64,000 nucleotides of DNA from Alphaproteobacteria bacterium. Its GTDB lineage: Bacteria; Pseudomonadota; Alphaproteobacteria; Rhizobiales; Xanthobacteraceae. The stretch covers positions 124,001 to 188,000 of the forward strand of contig VBAH01000059.1 of NCBI GenBank assembly GCA_005884685.1, in the 5' to 3' direction. A program made the position numbers and the translations under genes. The notes under the pieces were generated by a model that saw nothing but the letters and a program-made list of their open reading frames with translations, made no database searches and was not told the origin of the DNA. This document shows, in pieces, positions 41,440 to 50,289 of this stretch. Every line of letters begins with the position of its first letter. Position 1 is the first letter of the stretch.

Positions 41440-42145
41440 CAGTGCGTTCCTTGTCGCGAGGCGCGAACCATCCCTCTCTGAGCCGACCTGAAAGAAGGTC
41501 GGCCAGCTCGGGGAAGTCGTCGGGTAATCGGTCGCCCAGCACTCGGGCCCACTCGGCCCTCGAAGGAAGATACTCAAGAAAGGCGGCGTCAAAGAGCTCC
41601 CGAACCAGGTTCGTAGCGCCGGCCTCGAGCGCGGCGCAGAAAGCAATCAAGGGCGAGAACGAGGCGAGTGACAACACCTCGCGAAGTTGTCGCTCGCCGT
41701 CCTGAAGCGGGTAAGCGCGCCTCTGGGCGTAGAGCCTGGCGCCCAGCCGATCAAGGTCCGCCCTGGCCCTGCCCGTCAACTTGACGAGAAGGGCCTCGCG
41801 ATACTTCCTGGCCGCGCTCAGGGCGGCCTGCGTCTTGAGCATGTCGGGCAAAGGCGGCCTTTGGTTCGAGCAGCCAAGAAAGGCCGCAGCGACCAGGTCC
41901 GTCGGATCAACACCGTTCTTCCAGGCGAAGTCCACGAGGCCGGGCCATGACGAGTTGATCTTCTTCCCTGACGGGCCGCGGCCGCCATCCCAGGGGCAGG
42001 GCCTGTCCAGGTGGACTTCGAGAGGACCGCCTTGCGTGCGGTGGAGAAAGCCGGCTCTTTCGTGGAGATAGACGGCGCGGGTGCGCTCACAGTCGCGCCG
42101 GAAAAGAGCAAGCAGGGGGTCGTGGTCTAAAGACTGGACGGCCAT
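41429..42145 (-). CDS. hypothetical replication-operon protein (238 aa)
   Basis: It lies between the SF2 helicase (18-nt overlap) and the DnaB-like helicase (11-nt overlap). The product is helical and basic to neutral ('ARADLDRLGARLYAQRRAYP', 'LREVLSLASFSPLIAFCAAL') with no metal or nucleotide motif. The position would fit a helicase loader or accessory factor, but the sequence alone does not show it. Confidence 0.65.
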   Translation of the reverse strand: MAVQSLDHDPLLALFRRDCERTRAVYLHERAGFLHRTQGGPLEVHLDRPCPWDGGRGPSGKKINSSWPGLVDFAWKNGVDPTDLVAAAFLGCSNQRPPLPDMLKTQAALSAARKYREALLVKLTGRARADLDRLGARLYAQRRAYPLQDGERQLREVLSLASFSPLIAFCAALEAGATNLVRELFDAAFLEYLPSRAEWARVLGDRLPDDFPELADLLSGRLREGWFAPRDKERTDAL

Positions 42146-43593
42146 GACACTTGCTCCCAGCCCATCTTCGCGTAATGGCCGCGTCGTTGATCGGCCCTGC
42201 GTGACAGCGATGGCTCAAAGCTATCACGGAAGTCCACGAGCAGGCCCACTTGCTTGTCGATGAGCTTGGTGATGCGCGACACCCGGCCGGGCATCTGGAT
42301 GCTTGAGATCCGGCTGGTATCGGCGTCGGCCCGGATGAGTACCTGTAGCTCGGGGAAGTCCACTCCTCTCGACCAGACGCCGGTGGCAATCACCTTCTTG
42401 ATGTCGCCCTTGAGAAAGGCGTCCCGGATGGCCCGCCTCTTGGCCTTGTTCATCCCTGCTCTTTCGCCCACCAGCCCTCGCTTGTGGTAGCTGTCCATCT
42501 CCTTGTCTTCTCGGTCTCCGTAGACCAGGGCCCAACCGGGAAGGCAAGCGCCAAGGTGAATAGCGTGCTCCACCTTGTCCACCAGGACCAAGACCTGCTC
42601 GTCGTCTGCAAAGGATCGGGCGACCTCGGCCACGGCCTTGTTTCTGGCCTCGTTCGCCCAGATAAGTCGTCTCTTCTTCTCCGTGTCGTGAGTCGGTACG
42701 TACGAGGGCCTTGGGATGGGCGGGTCTCGCCAGTCGACCATGATCGGAACGACCAGCCCGAGCTTGACGGCCTCCTGGTAGGAGAGCTGGAAGATGGTCT
42801 CGCCGAAGAGGGCCTCCATGCGCACGTCGGAACCGTCAAAACGGCCCTCGGGCGAAGCGGTGAAGCCAAACATCCTCGCGAAGCGGTAGCGCTGAAGCCT
42901 GGAGGCCGCCTGGTCGGCCATGAGTTCGTGGGCCTCATCGACCAGGACGATGTCGGCGTCGCAGGGGGATCGATGAAGGCTGTCGGCCGTGTAGACGGTC
43001 ACCCTCTCTCCCGTCTTGCAGGCACCGCCACCCACACGGCCGACCTTCACATGTCTAGCAAGGAACTCCTCCAGGTTCTCGACGACGGAGACTGAGTCGG
43101 TGGTGACGTCGATCTTCGCCTCAGGCAGGGCCAGGCAGACCATGGTAAGCAACACCATTTTTCCGAAGCCGGTGGGCGCCTCCACCACGCCTGAGCGATG
43201 AGACAGAATGGCTTGAAGGGCCTCATCTTGACGGGGCCGGAACTGAAAATGCCTCCGGACGTTGTCCATGTCCGAGCGAAGGGCCTCAAGCCGGGCCGGC
43301 GGCGTCTTGTCCTGGTAGGCCGCTTCGCAGCCCGACTCTTTCAAAACGCGTTGCACGCGCCGCAGAAAACCGGCGCAGGTACAGAGACGGCCCTTCTCGT
43401 CACGGTCAAAAAGGGCCTTGCGAGTGACCTCCACGGCGCTGCCGCCTGTCTGCGACCGCTCAGAGGAATGAACGTAGCGCTTGTGTGCATAGCTCAACTG
43501 CGCACACAAAAGGGCGTCGAGGTCGGCGGGCAAAGGACCTCCGGCGGAAGAAAGCTCGATCAAGTTGCCGTATCGCCTGACGAGGACCTGCAT
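42127..43593 (-). CDS. superfamily 2 helicase, UvsW/RecG-like (488 aa)
   Basis: The motifs are: I 'APTGFGKM' (139-146, Met replacing the usual Thr), II 'VLVDEAHE' (217-224), III 'FGFTASPEGR', V 'VIATGVWSRGVDFPELQ' and VI 'QMPGRVSRITKL'. An N-terminal domain with 'CTCAGFLRRVQRVLKESGCE' precedes. In T4-like phages this type (UvsW) remodels stalled forks and R-loops and drives branch migration. ATG 43593 is 2 nt downstream of the preceding gene's stop. Confidence 0.85.
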   Translation of the reverse strand: MQVLVRRYGNLIELSSAGGPLPADLDALLCAQLSYAHKRYVHSSERSQTGGSAVEVTRKALFDRDEKGRLCTCAGFLRRVQRVLKESGCEAAYQDKTPPARLEALRSDMDNVRRHFQFRPRQDEALQAILSHRSGVVEAPTGFGKMVLLTMVCLALPEAKIDVTTDSVSVVENLEEFLARHVKVGRVGGGACKTGERVTVYTADSLHRSPCDADIVLVDEAHELMADQAASRLQRYRFARMFGFTASPEGRFDGSDVRMEALFGETIFQLSYQEAVKLGLVVPIMVDWRDPPIPRPSYVPTHDTEKKRRLIWANEARNKAVAEVARSFADDEQVLVLVDKVEHAIHLGACLPGWALVYGDREDKEMDSYHKRGLVGERAGMNKAKRRAIRDAFLKGDIKKVIATGVWSRGVDFPELQVLIRADADTSRISSIQMPGRVSRITKLIDKQVGLLVDFRDSFEPSLSRRADQRRGHYAKMGWEQVSWPSSL

Positions 43594-43594
43594 A

Positions 43595-44011
43595 TCAGTT
43601 CTCCGTGTCCAGCTCGGCCGCGGCGTCAAAGACAGCGTCAGGCCGATCGATCTTCGTGGCCCGCTCGGGCTTGCCCCAGAAGGTCAAGTGGATCGGCAAG
43701 CAAGGCAGAAGGCACAGCCAGAGATCCAGCCGAGGCGTCAAGCCTGCCTTGCGTGGACCGATGAAGTCGCACAAGGCCTGGGCGTGATTGGCCATGAGCG
43801 GGTGGTCGGGCAGTTGCCACTCCCTGCGCCAGAAGAGACCTAACCACAGGTCTCTCGGCTCCCACTCCAGACAAGCGTGAAAGCGGCTTTCGTTTCGCAA
43901 CCAGAGACGTGAAAAAAGCCTTCGCCAGCGCCCAGCGTCATCGGCGATCTCACCGCCGCCCGAACCTATGGCCCAGGCGAGAAAACGCCATTTCCAGGCG
44001 TACCATCGCAT
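43595..44011 (-). CDS. Trp-rich hypothetical protein (138 aa)
   Basis: The product is unusually rich in Trp and Leu ('MRWYAWKWRFLAWAIGSGGG', 'LWLGLFWRREWQLPDHP', 'LDLWLCLLPCLPIHLTFW'). Two short hydrophobic stretches may associate with membrane. No known family. It is co-directional with and abuts the SF2 helicase gene. Confidence 0.55.
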   Translation of the reverse strand: MRWYAWKWRFLAWAIGSGGGEIADDAGRWRRLFSRLWLRNESRFHACLEWEPRDLWLGLFWRREWQLPDHPLMANHAQALCDFIGPRKAGLTPRLDLWLCLLPCLPIHLTFWGKPERATKIDRPDAVFDAAAELDTEN

Positions 44012-44026
44012 GTCGCTTCCTTTCTT

Positions 44027-44872
44027 TCACAGGGCTCTTTCCGACCGATGCGACCGAAAGAGGTGCGCCGCCTCGCTGTCGCCGGCAAAGAAGTGGCCTG
44101 GCACGAACAGGCGGCCCTTGTGGCTCACGGACAGGCAGTCAAGCCATCCCTGCACCAGGTAGTCGAGGAAATGGCCAAGGGCCGCCTCCTCGCCGCGCAG
44201 CAGCGCGACCCGCTGAAAATAGTCGCAGGACGGCCTGGCGCCACCGGCGAGCCCGACGGCCCTTGCCAGGACGGTCTGGAGCGCGCAAGGGCCTGAGTGG
44301 GTCAGACCGAAGAGCGCTCGCAAAGGACCATCAGGCTCGGGAGACGAGTAGCCCGCGAAATACCGCGGGTCCACGATGGCTCCGACCACGCCGCCCAGGG
44401 CCCGGTCACAGGCACAGGCGAAAGACGCGTGGGCATAAACCGGGTGCTGTCGAACCAGCTCGGCGGCGCGCTGACTGGCGCCCGGTCGACCTGGTAGCGC
44501 GGCCAATCGCAGAGCGATTACGTCACCGGCTGTCACGTCGTGCCAGCCGCCGGCGGTAATGCGCGCTCTCAACGTGCTCATGCGACAAAGGGCCACTTCC
44601 GGCTCGGCGCCATCAAGCGGACCATCATCGGGCGTTGGAGTACAGACCTTCAAGGCGCGAAGACGTCCCTGCAGCCGGCTGGAGTAAAGCGGCTCGATCA
44701 GGGAGAGGTGACGCGCGTCTCCAGGCAGCCGACACTCAAGTGTCTCAAGTCGGCACCGCTTCAGGAAGGCCCGAGCACCGCCCTGAAGCGGTGCCGACTT
44801 GCCTTCGTAAGGCCGCCTGGCCCATAGCCGGCCACGCACGTCGAGCACCAGGTATATGGCATCAGGCTCCAC
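44027..44872 (-). CDS. hypothetical protein (281 aa)
   Basis: GTG 44872 lies just after the Rad50-like stop. The protein starts 'MEPDAIYLVLDVRGRLWARR', has Ala/Arg-rich helices and Cys residues (FACACDRALGG) in the middle, and ends in a basic-acidic helix. A 19-bp perfect inverted repeat (44746-44801) lies inside its N-terminal coding part. Function unknown. Confidence 0.6.
   Translation of the reverse strand: MEPDAIYLVLDVRGRLWARRPYEGKSAPLQGGARAFLKRCRLETLECRLPGDARHLSLIEPLYSSRLQGRLRALKVCTPTPDDGPLDGAEPEVALCRMSTLRARITAGGWHDVTAGDVIALRLAALPGRPGASQRAAELVRQHPVYAHASFACACDRALGGVVGAIVDPRYFAGYSSPEPDGPLRALFGLTHSGPCALQTVLARAVGLAGGARPSCDYFQRVALLRGEEAALGHFLDYLVQGWLDCLSVSHKGRLFVPGHFFAGDSEAAHLFRSHRSERAL
44746..44801. 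repeat. 19-bp perfect inverted repeat inside a gene
   Basis: CAAGTCGGCACCGCTTCAG (44746-44764) is the exact reverse complement of 44783-44801, with an 18-nt loop. It lies in the 44027-44872 coding region, where a stem of this length is not expected by chance. It could attenuate or regulate, or be an insertion scar. Confidence 0.6.
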
Positions 44873-44873
44873 T

Positions 44874-47000
44874 TTATCCCTCCGGCCCCTTCAAGCAAAA
44901 AGCCCTGTCAAACAACCGCGTTAGTGACGGCTCGTGAGTGACCATCAAAACCTGAAGCGGCCCGCCGGCTTGTTGTTTGAGCGCATCGAAGGCGACCTCC
45001 AGGCACCCGAGGTTGTCCTCGTCGAGACCGGCGGTCGGTTCGTCCAGCACAAGAAGGCCGGCCTCAGGGGCGAAGCGGGCAAGAAGCCCGATACGGAAGG
45101 CAAGACCAAACAACACGCGCTGCGCCCCAGAGAGACGGCCGGCGGAGTGTCGTCCACGCACGCCACGAGCGACGAACCGCATTTTATCGTCACACGAAAC
45201 GACAAACGGCTGTTCAAACCGGACGAGCACTTCGTTGGTCGCCTCAAGGGCCTCTTGCAGCCCGTCGAGCACCACGTCGGCCGGCACGGCCGAGTGATGG
45301 AAAAGCTCAAGCCCCCTGGAGGCCAAGGCTCGAGCTGACAGGGCCTTCTCAGCACGCGCGTCCGCCTCGCGAGCGACCTGCAGCCTGTTGTCCAGGTCCG
45401 CAATGCGAGAGTCGCAAGCACGCTTCTCGCCCACGAGACGAACCTTGCTCGTCCAGAGAGACTGGGCAGCCTTCAGGGCCCGGTCAGCCATGACGGCCTG
45501 CTCGTCGGAGGGCGAAGGTCGCTCAGCCAGGGTGGCTGTCAGCGAGGAGATCCGACGACTGATCTCCATCTCCTGGCGGACCTGCACATCGCGCTCGGCC
45601 AGTGCCACGTTCAGCTCTTGCTTGTACCGCCTGAGGGCCTCCAACTGCGCCTGAGCCTGACGAAGGACCTGTGACAGGTTGGACGCGGTCACAGCGCTCA
45701 CCGGGTCAGGCATGGCGCCCAGCGCGCTCCTCACGGCGGACAGCTCGCGCGACAACGACTCCCTGCGCACGTTGGCGGTCTGCACGTCACGATCGTACTT
45801 CTCGCTGACAGCCAAGCAGGAAGCCAGGGCCTCATACCGAGGCCGCGCCTCCTCGAGCCGCGCTCTTCTCTCGGTCAGGTCCGGCAAGGGCGACAGACAC
45901 CAAGGACAGGAGGACAGGCCCTTCTCCGGGGCCCGCAGCAAGGCCTCGAGGGCCTGTATCTCGCCCGAGAGACTGCGTACCGTCTCGGCTAGCAAGAGCC
46001 GCGGCGGAGGAGCGTAGTTCTCAGGCGGCTCGGCCGGTCGGCAGGAAGAAATGTCCCGCTCGAGCCGGTCCTCCTCGCTCATCAACGTGTCAATCCTGGA
46101 CCTGAGCTTGACCGCCCTTTGCGCGTTTTCCAGGTCCACTTGCAGCCTGGTAACCGTGCTCTGCAGCTCTTCTTCTCCAGGGGCCTTCGAGAGGGCCTGC
46201 TCCAGATTGGAGGCTCGTAAATCGGCGGACTGGCGGATGCTGCAGGCCAACTGCTGGTCTTGACGAAGGTGGGAGATCTGCTCCGTGAGGGCCTTGCCCT
46301 CGGCGTGGCGCTTGACCATCTCGTAACGCGGGTCGTTGGTCAACGACCACTTCTCGGGCACGTCGGCCAACGGCAGAAGCTCCGCCTCGCAGCGGGCCAG
46401 CTCGGCCCTTGCCATCTCAAGGTCTTTCTCCAGAGAACGAATCAGGTCTTTCCGATCGGGCACGGTCAGATCGGCCTCCAGCTTGCGCAGAGACTCTCTG
46501 GCCTTCCGGACGTGATGCAGCCCGAACAGCCGGCCAAAGAGCTCCGCGCGTTGGGCCGGCTGCAGGCCCAGAAACGACGCCATGCCCCACTGGGGAACAA
46601 AGCAGTAGGCGGCCCAGGCCGCCAGGGGAGCGCCCAACAGGGCCTCCAGTTTCTCTTCCACGTCCCTGGCGCTTCGCCAGGAGTGGTCGCTGATTTGGAG
46701 CACCTGCCCCGGCTCGCCAGGCAGCGGCCTGAGCCTTCTGATCAAGGAGCAGTGGCGACCGTCGTGCTCGAAGAGCACGGAGACAAAGGACGGTTCGCCC
46801 TCGGGTAGGTCGTTTCTCACCTGGTCGGCCTTGTCGCCCTCCAGCGGGCAGTCGCCCGTGAAGGCGTACTCGACAGCGGCCAGGATGGTGCTCTTGCCCG
46901 AGCCGTTAGGGCCTGTCACGCCGGTAAGGCCCGGCGCCGGGTCGAGCACGAGGTCCTCATGAGGCCCGAAATTTACAAGTCGAATCTCTTGTATGTGCAT
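44874..47000 (-). CDS. Rad50/SbcC-like recombination ATPase (708 aa)
   Basis: The motifs are: Walker A GPNGSGKST (30-38), Q-loop area 'FVPQWGM', long coiled coils interrupted by the zinc hook CPWC (365-368), signature LSGAQR (623-628), Walker B LLVLDEP (649-655) and switch His 'MVTHEP' (687-692). With the Mre11-like gene just upstream it makes an end-processing complex like T4 gp46/gp47. It is somewhat short for the family because the coiled coils are compact. Confidence 0.92.
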   Translation of the reverse strand: MHIQEIRLVNFGPHEDLVLDPAPGLTGVTGPNGSGKSTILAAVEYAFTGDCPLEGDKADQVRNDLPEGEPSFVSVLFEHDGRHCSLIRRLRPLPGEPGQVLQISDHSWRSARDVEEKLEALLGAPLAAWAAYCFVPQWGMASFLGLQPAQRAELFGRLFGLHHVRKARESLRKLEADLTVPDRKDLIRSLEKDLEMARAELARCEAELLPLADVPEKWSLTNDPRYEMVKRHAEGKALTEQISHLRQDQQLACSIRQSADLRASNLEQALSKAPGEEELQSTVTRLQVDLENAQRAVKLRSRIDTLMSEEDRLERDISSCRPAEPPENYAPPPRLLLAETVRSLSGEIQALEALLRAPEKGLSSCPWCLSPLPDLTERRARLEEARPRYEALASCLAVSEKYDRDVQTANVRRESLSRELSAVRSALGAMPDPVSAVTASNLSQVLRQAQAQLEALRRYKQELNVALAERDVQVRQEMEISRRISSLTATLAERPSPSDEQAVMADRALKAAQSLWTSKVRLVGEKRACDSRIADLDNRLQVAREADARAEKALSARALASRGLELFHHSAVPADVVLDGLQEALEATNEVLVRFEQPFVVSCDDKMRFVARGVRGRHSAGRLSGAQRVLFGLAFRIGLLARFAPEAGLLVLDEPTAGLDEDNLGCLEVAFDALKQQAGGPLQVLMVTHEPSLTRLFDRAFCLKGPEG

Positions 47001-47025
47001 GATTGGCGCTCCCGTATCCGGCCTG

Positions 47026-48144
47026 CTAACCGGCGTTTGTGATGTCGGTCATGAAAACTCGACGTTCCTCCTCGGCATCGGGCGCAAGGAGGAAACGCAG
47101 CGTAAAGGCGTAGAGCTCCTTGTCAGGGCCGCAGCGCCTCTCAAGAGACCGCGCCAGAAGGCCGGCGACAGGGGCCCTTTCAGGCCTCTCGGCAGGACGT
47201 GGGGCACAGGTCTTTGCTTCAGCCCTGACCGTGCGAATGAAGAGGTGGGCCTTGCCCTTGAGCTCCGCACGCAAGCCGGCCACTTCGCCGGCGAGAGAGT
47301 GGCCCAGCTCAAAGGCGGCCAGTGGCACCTGAACGGCGGCCGGTAATCGACCAGGAGACCTGAAGTCGCGCACGGCTTGCAGGGCCGTGTAAAGGTCTTC
47401 CTGGCTTTGACAGAAGAAGCGAAAGCAAGGCCTGGAGGTGACGGGCAAGGACGTCACCTCCAGGCCGTCCACCAGGTAGACCGCCTTGCGCGTGGCGGCC
47501 TCCTGGAGATTGCGACCGCCAGGCGGGCCGGGCGAGAAGACCGTCAGGGCCGGCTTGTCACGGCGCTCGACGTACAAACACCTGTGAGAGTGGTTATCTC
47601 CGGTGAAGACCACGTCCGGCCTCTCCACCTCGGCAAGAAGGCCGTCGTTTCGGGCCTGAGGAGGCAGGAGCTCGCCCCAGGCCTGGTGACAGACAAGGGC
47701 CGTCGCATTAAGAGGCGCCTTCAGAAGGTCGAAGGCCAGTCGGTCGGGAGGAGACCAGTTTATACCGTAGGCGAGAAGCCCGCCCAGCGTGAAGAGCGAC
47801 TCGTGCGCGCTTGTGGCGTGGCCGTGAAGAGCGGGCCAGGAAAGCGACGGGCTCAGGCCGCCGGGGCCTCTCTTGCTGGTCCGGTCATGCTGGCCCAGCA
47901 AGTAGCGAACGATCACCTCGCGTTGCTCCAGCGAGGAACAAAATCGCAACCACCGCGCCACGCTGGCGGGCTCGGGAGTTGGCGAATCGAAAATGTCCCC
48001 TAAAAGAACCAGTTGCTTCGCGCCCGTAGCGTCCACGATGTCGAGCAACTGTTCACAGGCGTGCTCCGAGTCGCCGGTGATCTCGGGCCTGTCGGCGCGA
48101 AATCGCTCGATCATGTGCAGGTCGGCCGTGACGACGCTCCTCAC
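47026..48144 (-). CDS. Mre11/SbcD-like nuclease (372 aa)
   Basis: Metallophosphoesterase motifs are present: 'TADLH' at the start, 'LVLLGDIFDS' (about 45-54), 'LLGQHDR' (about 82-88), 'LVCHQAWG' (about 149-156) and 'VFTGDNHSHR' (about 178-187). The C-terminal part is a capping domain. It is the nuclease partner of the Rad50-like ATPase. GTG 48144 overlaps the previous TGA (GTGA). Confidence 0.9.
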   Translation of the reverse strand: MRSVVTADLHMIERFRADRPEITGDSEHACEQLLDIVDATGAKQLVLLGDIFDSPTPEPASVARWLRFCSSLEQREVIVRYLLGQHDRTSKRGPGGLSPSLSWPALHGHATSAHESLFTLGGLLAYGINWSPPDRLAFDLLKAPLNATALVCHQAWGELLPPQARNDGLLAEVERPDVVFTGDNHSHRCLYVERRDKPALTVFSPGPPGGRNLQEAATRKAVYLVDGLEVTSLPVTSRPCFRFFCQSQEDLYTALQAVRDFRSPGRLPAAVQVPLAAFELGHSLAGEVAGLRAELKGKAHLFIRTVRAEAKTCAPRPAERPERAPVAGLLARSLERRCGPDKELYAFTLRFLLAPDAEEERRVFMTDITNAG

Positions 48145-48683
48145 CGAGATTGCTCCGCCTGAGACGCCAGGGACCGGTAGGTCTCCATGATCCGTTTCTT
48201 GATCTCGGCCCTGGCTGAGTCATCCACGACCGGTGCATCCAACAGGTCGTACAGCGACATCAGCTCGGTCATGACCGCGGCCGTCATGATGGTGGACGGC
48301 CCGATGAAGCCGTTGCCGTTGGGAAAGAGATCACTGGCCGCGACGTCGGCCAGCCGAACCGGGGTCGCCGCCCTGCCGGCGATCCGTGGCGGCTGGCTGC
48401 ACCATATGCCGATCGACTGGCCGTGATAGGCCAGTTTTGCCTCGTACGGTCCATCGAAAAGAGAAGCGCCCTCACCGTCGAGTTTGTTTTCCTGAAAACA
48501 AATGGCGGTCTCCTTCCAGGCAACCAACTCGGTAAGGAGAACGTCCACCCGGCACAAAAGCTCCGTGGCGCTCTTGCACGGAAAGGCCAGCTCACGAAGG
48601 GCGCCCAGAACGGCCTGTCCGGTCGTGCCGTCGGGGACGGGTGGTAACAGGGCCAGTACTGTGCTCTCGGTGTCTCGACTCAC
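48141..48683 (-). CDS. hypothetical protein (180 aa)
   Basis: GTG 48683 overlaps the upstream stop (GTGA). The sequence contains 'ETAICFQENKLDGEGA' around residue 60, where the 25 nt 48479-48503 are identical to a stretch in the unrelated 59973 gene. The rest is alpha/beta without recognised motifs. It belongs to the recombination operon. Confidence 0.65.
   Translation of the reverse strand: MSRDTESTVLALLPPVPDGTTGQAVLGALRELAFPCKSATELLCRVDVLLTELVAWKETAICFQENKLDGEGASLFDGPYEAKLAYHGQSIGIWCSQPPRIAGRAATPVRLADVAASDLFPNGNGFIGPSTIMTAAVMTELMSLYDLLDAPVVDDSARAEIKKRIMETYRSLASQAEQSR
48479..48503. repeat. 25-nt palindrome-containing repeat inside a gene (copy 1)
   Basis: Centred on GTTTTCCTGAAAAC with CGAGTTT and AAAT flanks. 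It is identical over 25 nt to 60017-60041 and related to 57748-57763 and the TTTTCCGGAAAA family. Both copies are read in the same frame (ICFQENKL) in otherwise different proteins. Confidence 0.6.
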
Positions 48684-49306
48684 GACGATTTCTCCTCTTT
48701 CGACACCACACGTACCAGGGCGCGTGACTTGCCCCAGGCGAGCTGGTAATCACCGCGAACGTCCTTGACACCGTGGGCCGGCCTGGTCTTGCACAGGACC
48801 GTACCGTCGGGCTTGTAAGCGCCGCAACTGACGTAGTTGCTCGGGTGGCCAGCCCTCACGGAGAACTTGACGACGCCTATATCGCCCAGCGGCGCTTCCG
48901 TCTCGAACAGGGCGAGGCCCAGATCTCCCTCAGACTTGCACACGCCCAGGGCCGCGGCGCTCGCTTGCTGGATGTCCGATTCGGTCAGAGCGATCACGAC
49001 ATCGGGAACGTCACAAGGGCCTTGTTCAGGCGACGGTGTCACCGAGCCTGGCGTCGCGTTTAGCTGCACGTTGATGCTTGGCAGGGCCTCGGTCGCTTCG
49101 ATGACCTGGGAAGCGACCTGAGGGGCCACAGCGGCCTCCAGTTCGTCCAGGAACGCGTCCATGCTCGGAGGCAAAGAGCCAGGGAGAGAAGGGCTTTTGA
49201 GCCAGTCAGCGACGGTGTCGCCGTAGCCGGCGATCAAGGCCAGAGCGTCACCCTGGGACAGGTGATAGTCGGTCATCAACTTGTTGATCCTGTCAAGCGC
49301 GCCCAC
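48680..49306 (-). CDS. hypothetical protein (208 aa)
   Basis: GTG 49306 is preceded by AGAGGAGCAGCCC. The protein has a helical start (LDRINKLMTDYHLSQGDALA), an acidic middle and a C-terminal part with 'DIGVVKFSVRAGHPSNYVSC'. No family was recognised. It is the first strongly supported gene of the operon leading to Mre11/Rad50. Confidence 0.6.
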   Translation of the reverse strand: MGALDRINKLMTDYHLSQGDALALIAGYGDTVADWLKSPSLPGSLPPSMDAFLDELEAAVAPQVASQVIEATEALPSINVQLNATPGSVTPSPEQGPCDVPDVVIALTESDIQQASAAALGVCKSEGDLGLALFETEAPLGDIGVVKFSVRAGHPSNYVSCGAYKPDGTVLCKTRPAHGVKDVRGDYQLAWGKSRALVRVVSKEEKSS

Positions 49307-49367
49307 GGGCTGCTCCTCTTGCTTTTCGTTGCCTGGTCTCCTGGCCGACCAGGGACCTGAAACGGGC

Positions 49368-49640
49368 CTATGACCCAACATGGCAGATCACCAGCCCTGC
49401 GCAGCGGATCAGTTTCCTGGCCCTTGTGCGCAGGGCTGGTCCGTGTACGTCAAGACCACGCTGTATCCAGCCAGGAATAGAGCTGTTCCAGTGGCGTGAG
49501 TAAGGGCCCAGCTCCTGGACCAGGAACAGACGACCTGCGTACACGTAGGGCGTCCAGCCGCACAGCTCCAGACCGATGATCAAGTCGAGTAGCGAAGGAC
49601 TCAGAGGGCACAGACCAGGCATGAGTGGCACGTCGTTCAT
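49368..49640 (-). CDS. hypothetical protein (90 aa)
   Basis: The product 'MNDVPLMPGLCPLSPSLLDL' and 'FLVQELGPYSRHWNSSIPGW' looks natural, but the ribosome-binding site is weak. Its 3' end overlaps a GC-rich inverted repeat (49391-49438) whose first arm CCAGCCCTGCGCAGCGG resembles part of the CRISPR repeat. Moderate support only. Confidence 0.45.
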   Translation of the reverse strand: MNDVPLMPGLCPLSPSLLDLIIGLELCGWTPYVYAGRLFLVQELGPYSRHWNSSIPGWIQRGLDVHGPALRTRARKLIRCAGLVICHVGS

Positions 49641-49798
49641 GATCGATCCACGAGATGGGGCGTCTGGGTGGTGAGTGGATGATAGCGGTCGTTGCAGAGG
49701 ACATGACCAGCCACGGGCCTGGGAACTGAGCTGTCGCCAAGGCTATTGGTTGGCTTGTGAACTGTTGTTTGAACGAGCTTGCCTTTTTTCTTTTCACG

Positions 49799-49849
49799 CA
49801 CGTGTGTGATTGCCGAGCCGTTTTAGTCGGCTCTCACACACGTGTTTTT
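49799..49849 (+). terminator. hairpin with T-run near the putative origin
   Basis: CACGTGTGTGA/TCACACACGTG (11 bp) plus an inner GAGCCG/CGGCTC stem is followed by TTTTTGTCTCTTC on the plus strand. No plus-strand gene precedes it, so it may end an untranslated RNA or protect the origin region from transcription. Confidence 0.55.
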
Positions 49850-49990
49850 GTCTCTTCGGAAAAAAGAGGGGGTCCAGGGGGATTCCTCCCCCGGTAAGGT
49901 ATGAGCTCCAATTTGTCAGCAAATACCTTATCTGTCTTTTAAGAAGCCGTAAACCCTTACAGGACAACAGGTTGTGGAACACCGAAATGG

Positions 49991-50181
49991 GAAGCGAATG
50001 CCACAGTGGTTGTCGCTGGCGTTGAACGAATGCCACCGTGGACCAGGCCGTTTGTTGAACGAATGCCACTGTGACTTGCCAGGTGAGAAGTTTGTGTGGG
50101 GGTGTATGACGTCTGGTAGAGTTACCAGTGGCGTGTTTGAGCAACGAAAAAGGGCGATTTTGAGTAGCGAATGCGCCGGTG
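49991..50181. other. iteron-like repeats, candidate replication origin
   Basis: Direct repeats CGAATGCCACAGTGG (49995), CGAATGCCACCGTGG (50027) and CGAATGCCACTGTGA (50060) are spaced 32 and 33 bp, three helical turns. Copies 2 and 3 share an upstream GTTGAA. A diverged copy (CGAATGCGCCGGTG) is at 50168. The interval 49641-50289 has no convincing gene, is AT-richer than its surroundings, and lies between minus-strand operons and the plus-strand HTH gene at 50290. This is the usual arrangement of iteron origins or of operators for an autoregulated initiator. Confidence 0.55.
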
Positions 50182-50289
50182 TTCGGCAAAAACGAGTAGT
50201 ATGTAGGGGTGTCTGCTGACTGACCCACAAACGCGTGTACACGCCCAGGTCAGTCCTGGCTTGTTTTCCGGATCACCATGAAGGGACCT

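Noticed and set aside
49794-50228. 144-codon minus-strand frame over the iteron region
   Set aside because: The product repeats VAFVQ because of the iterons and has no natural composition.
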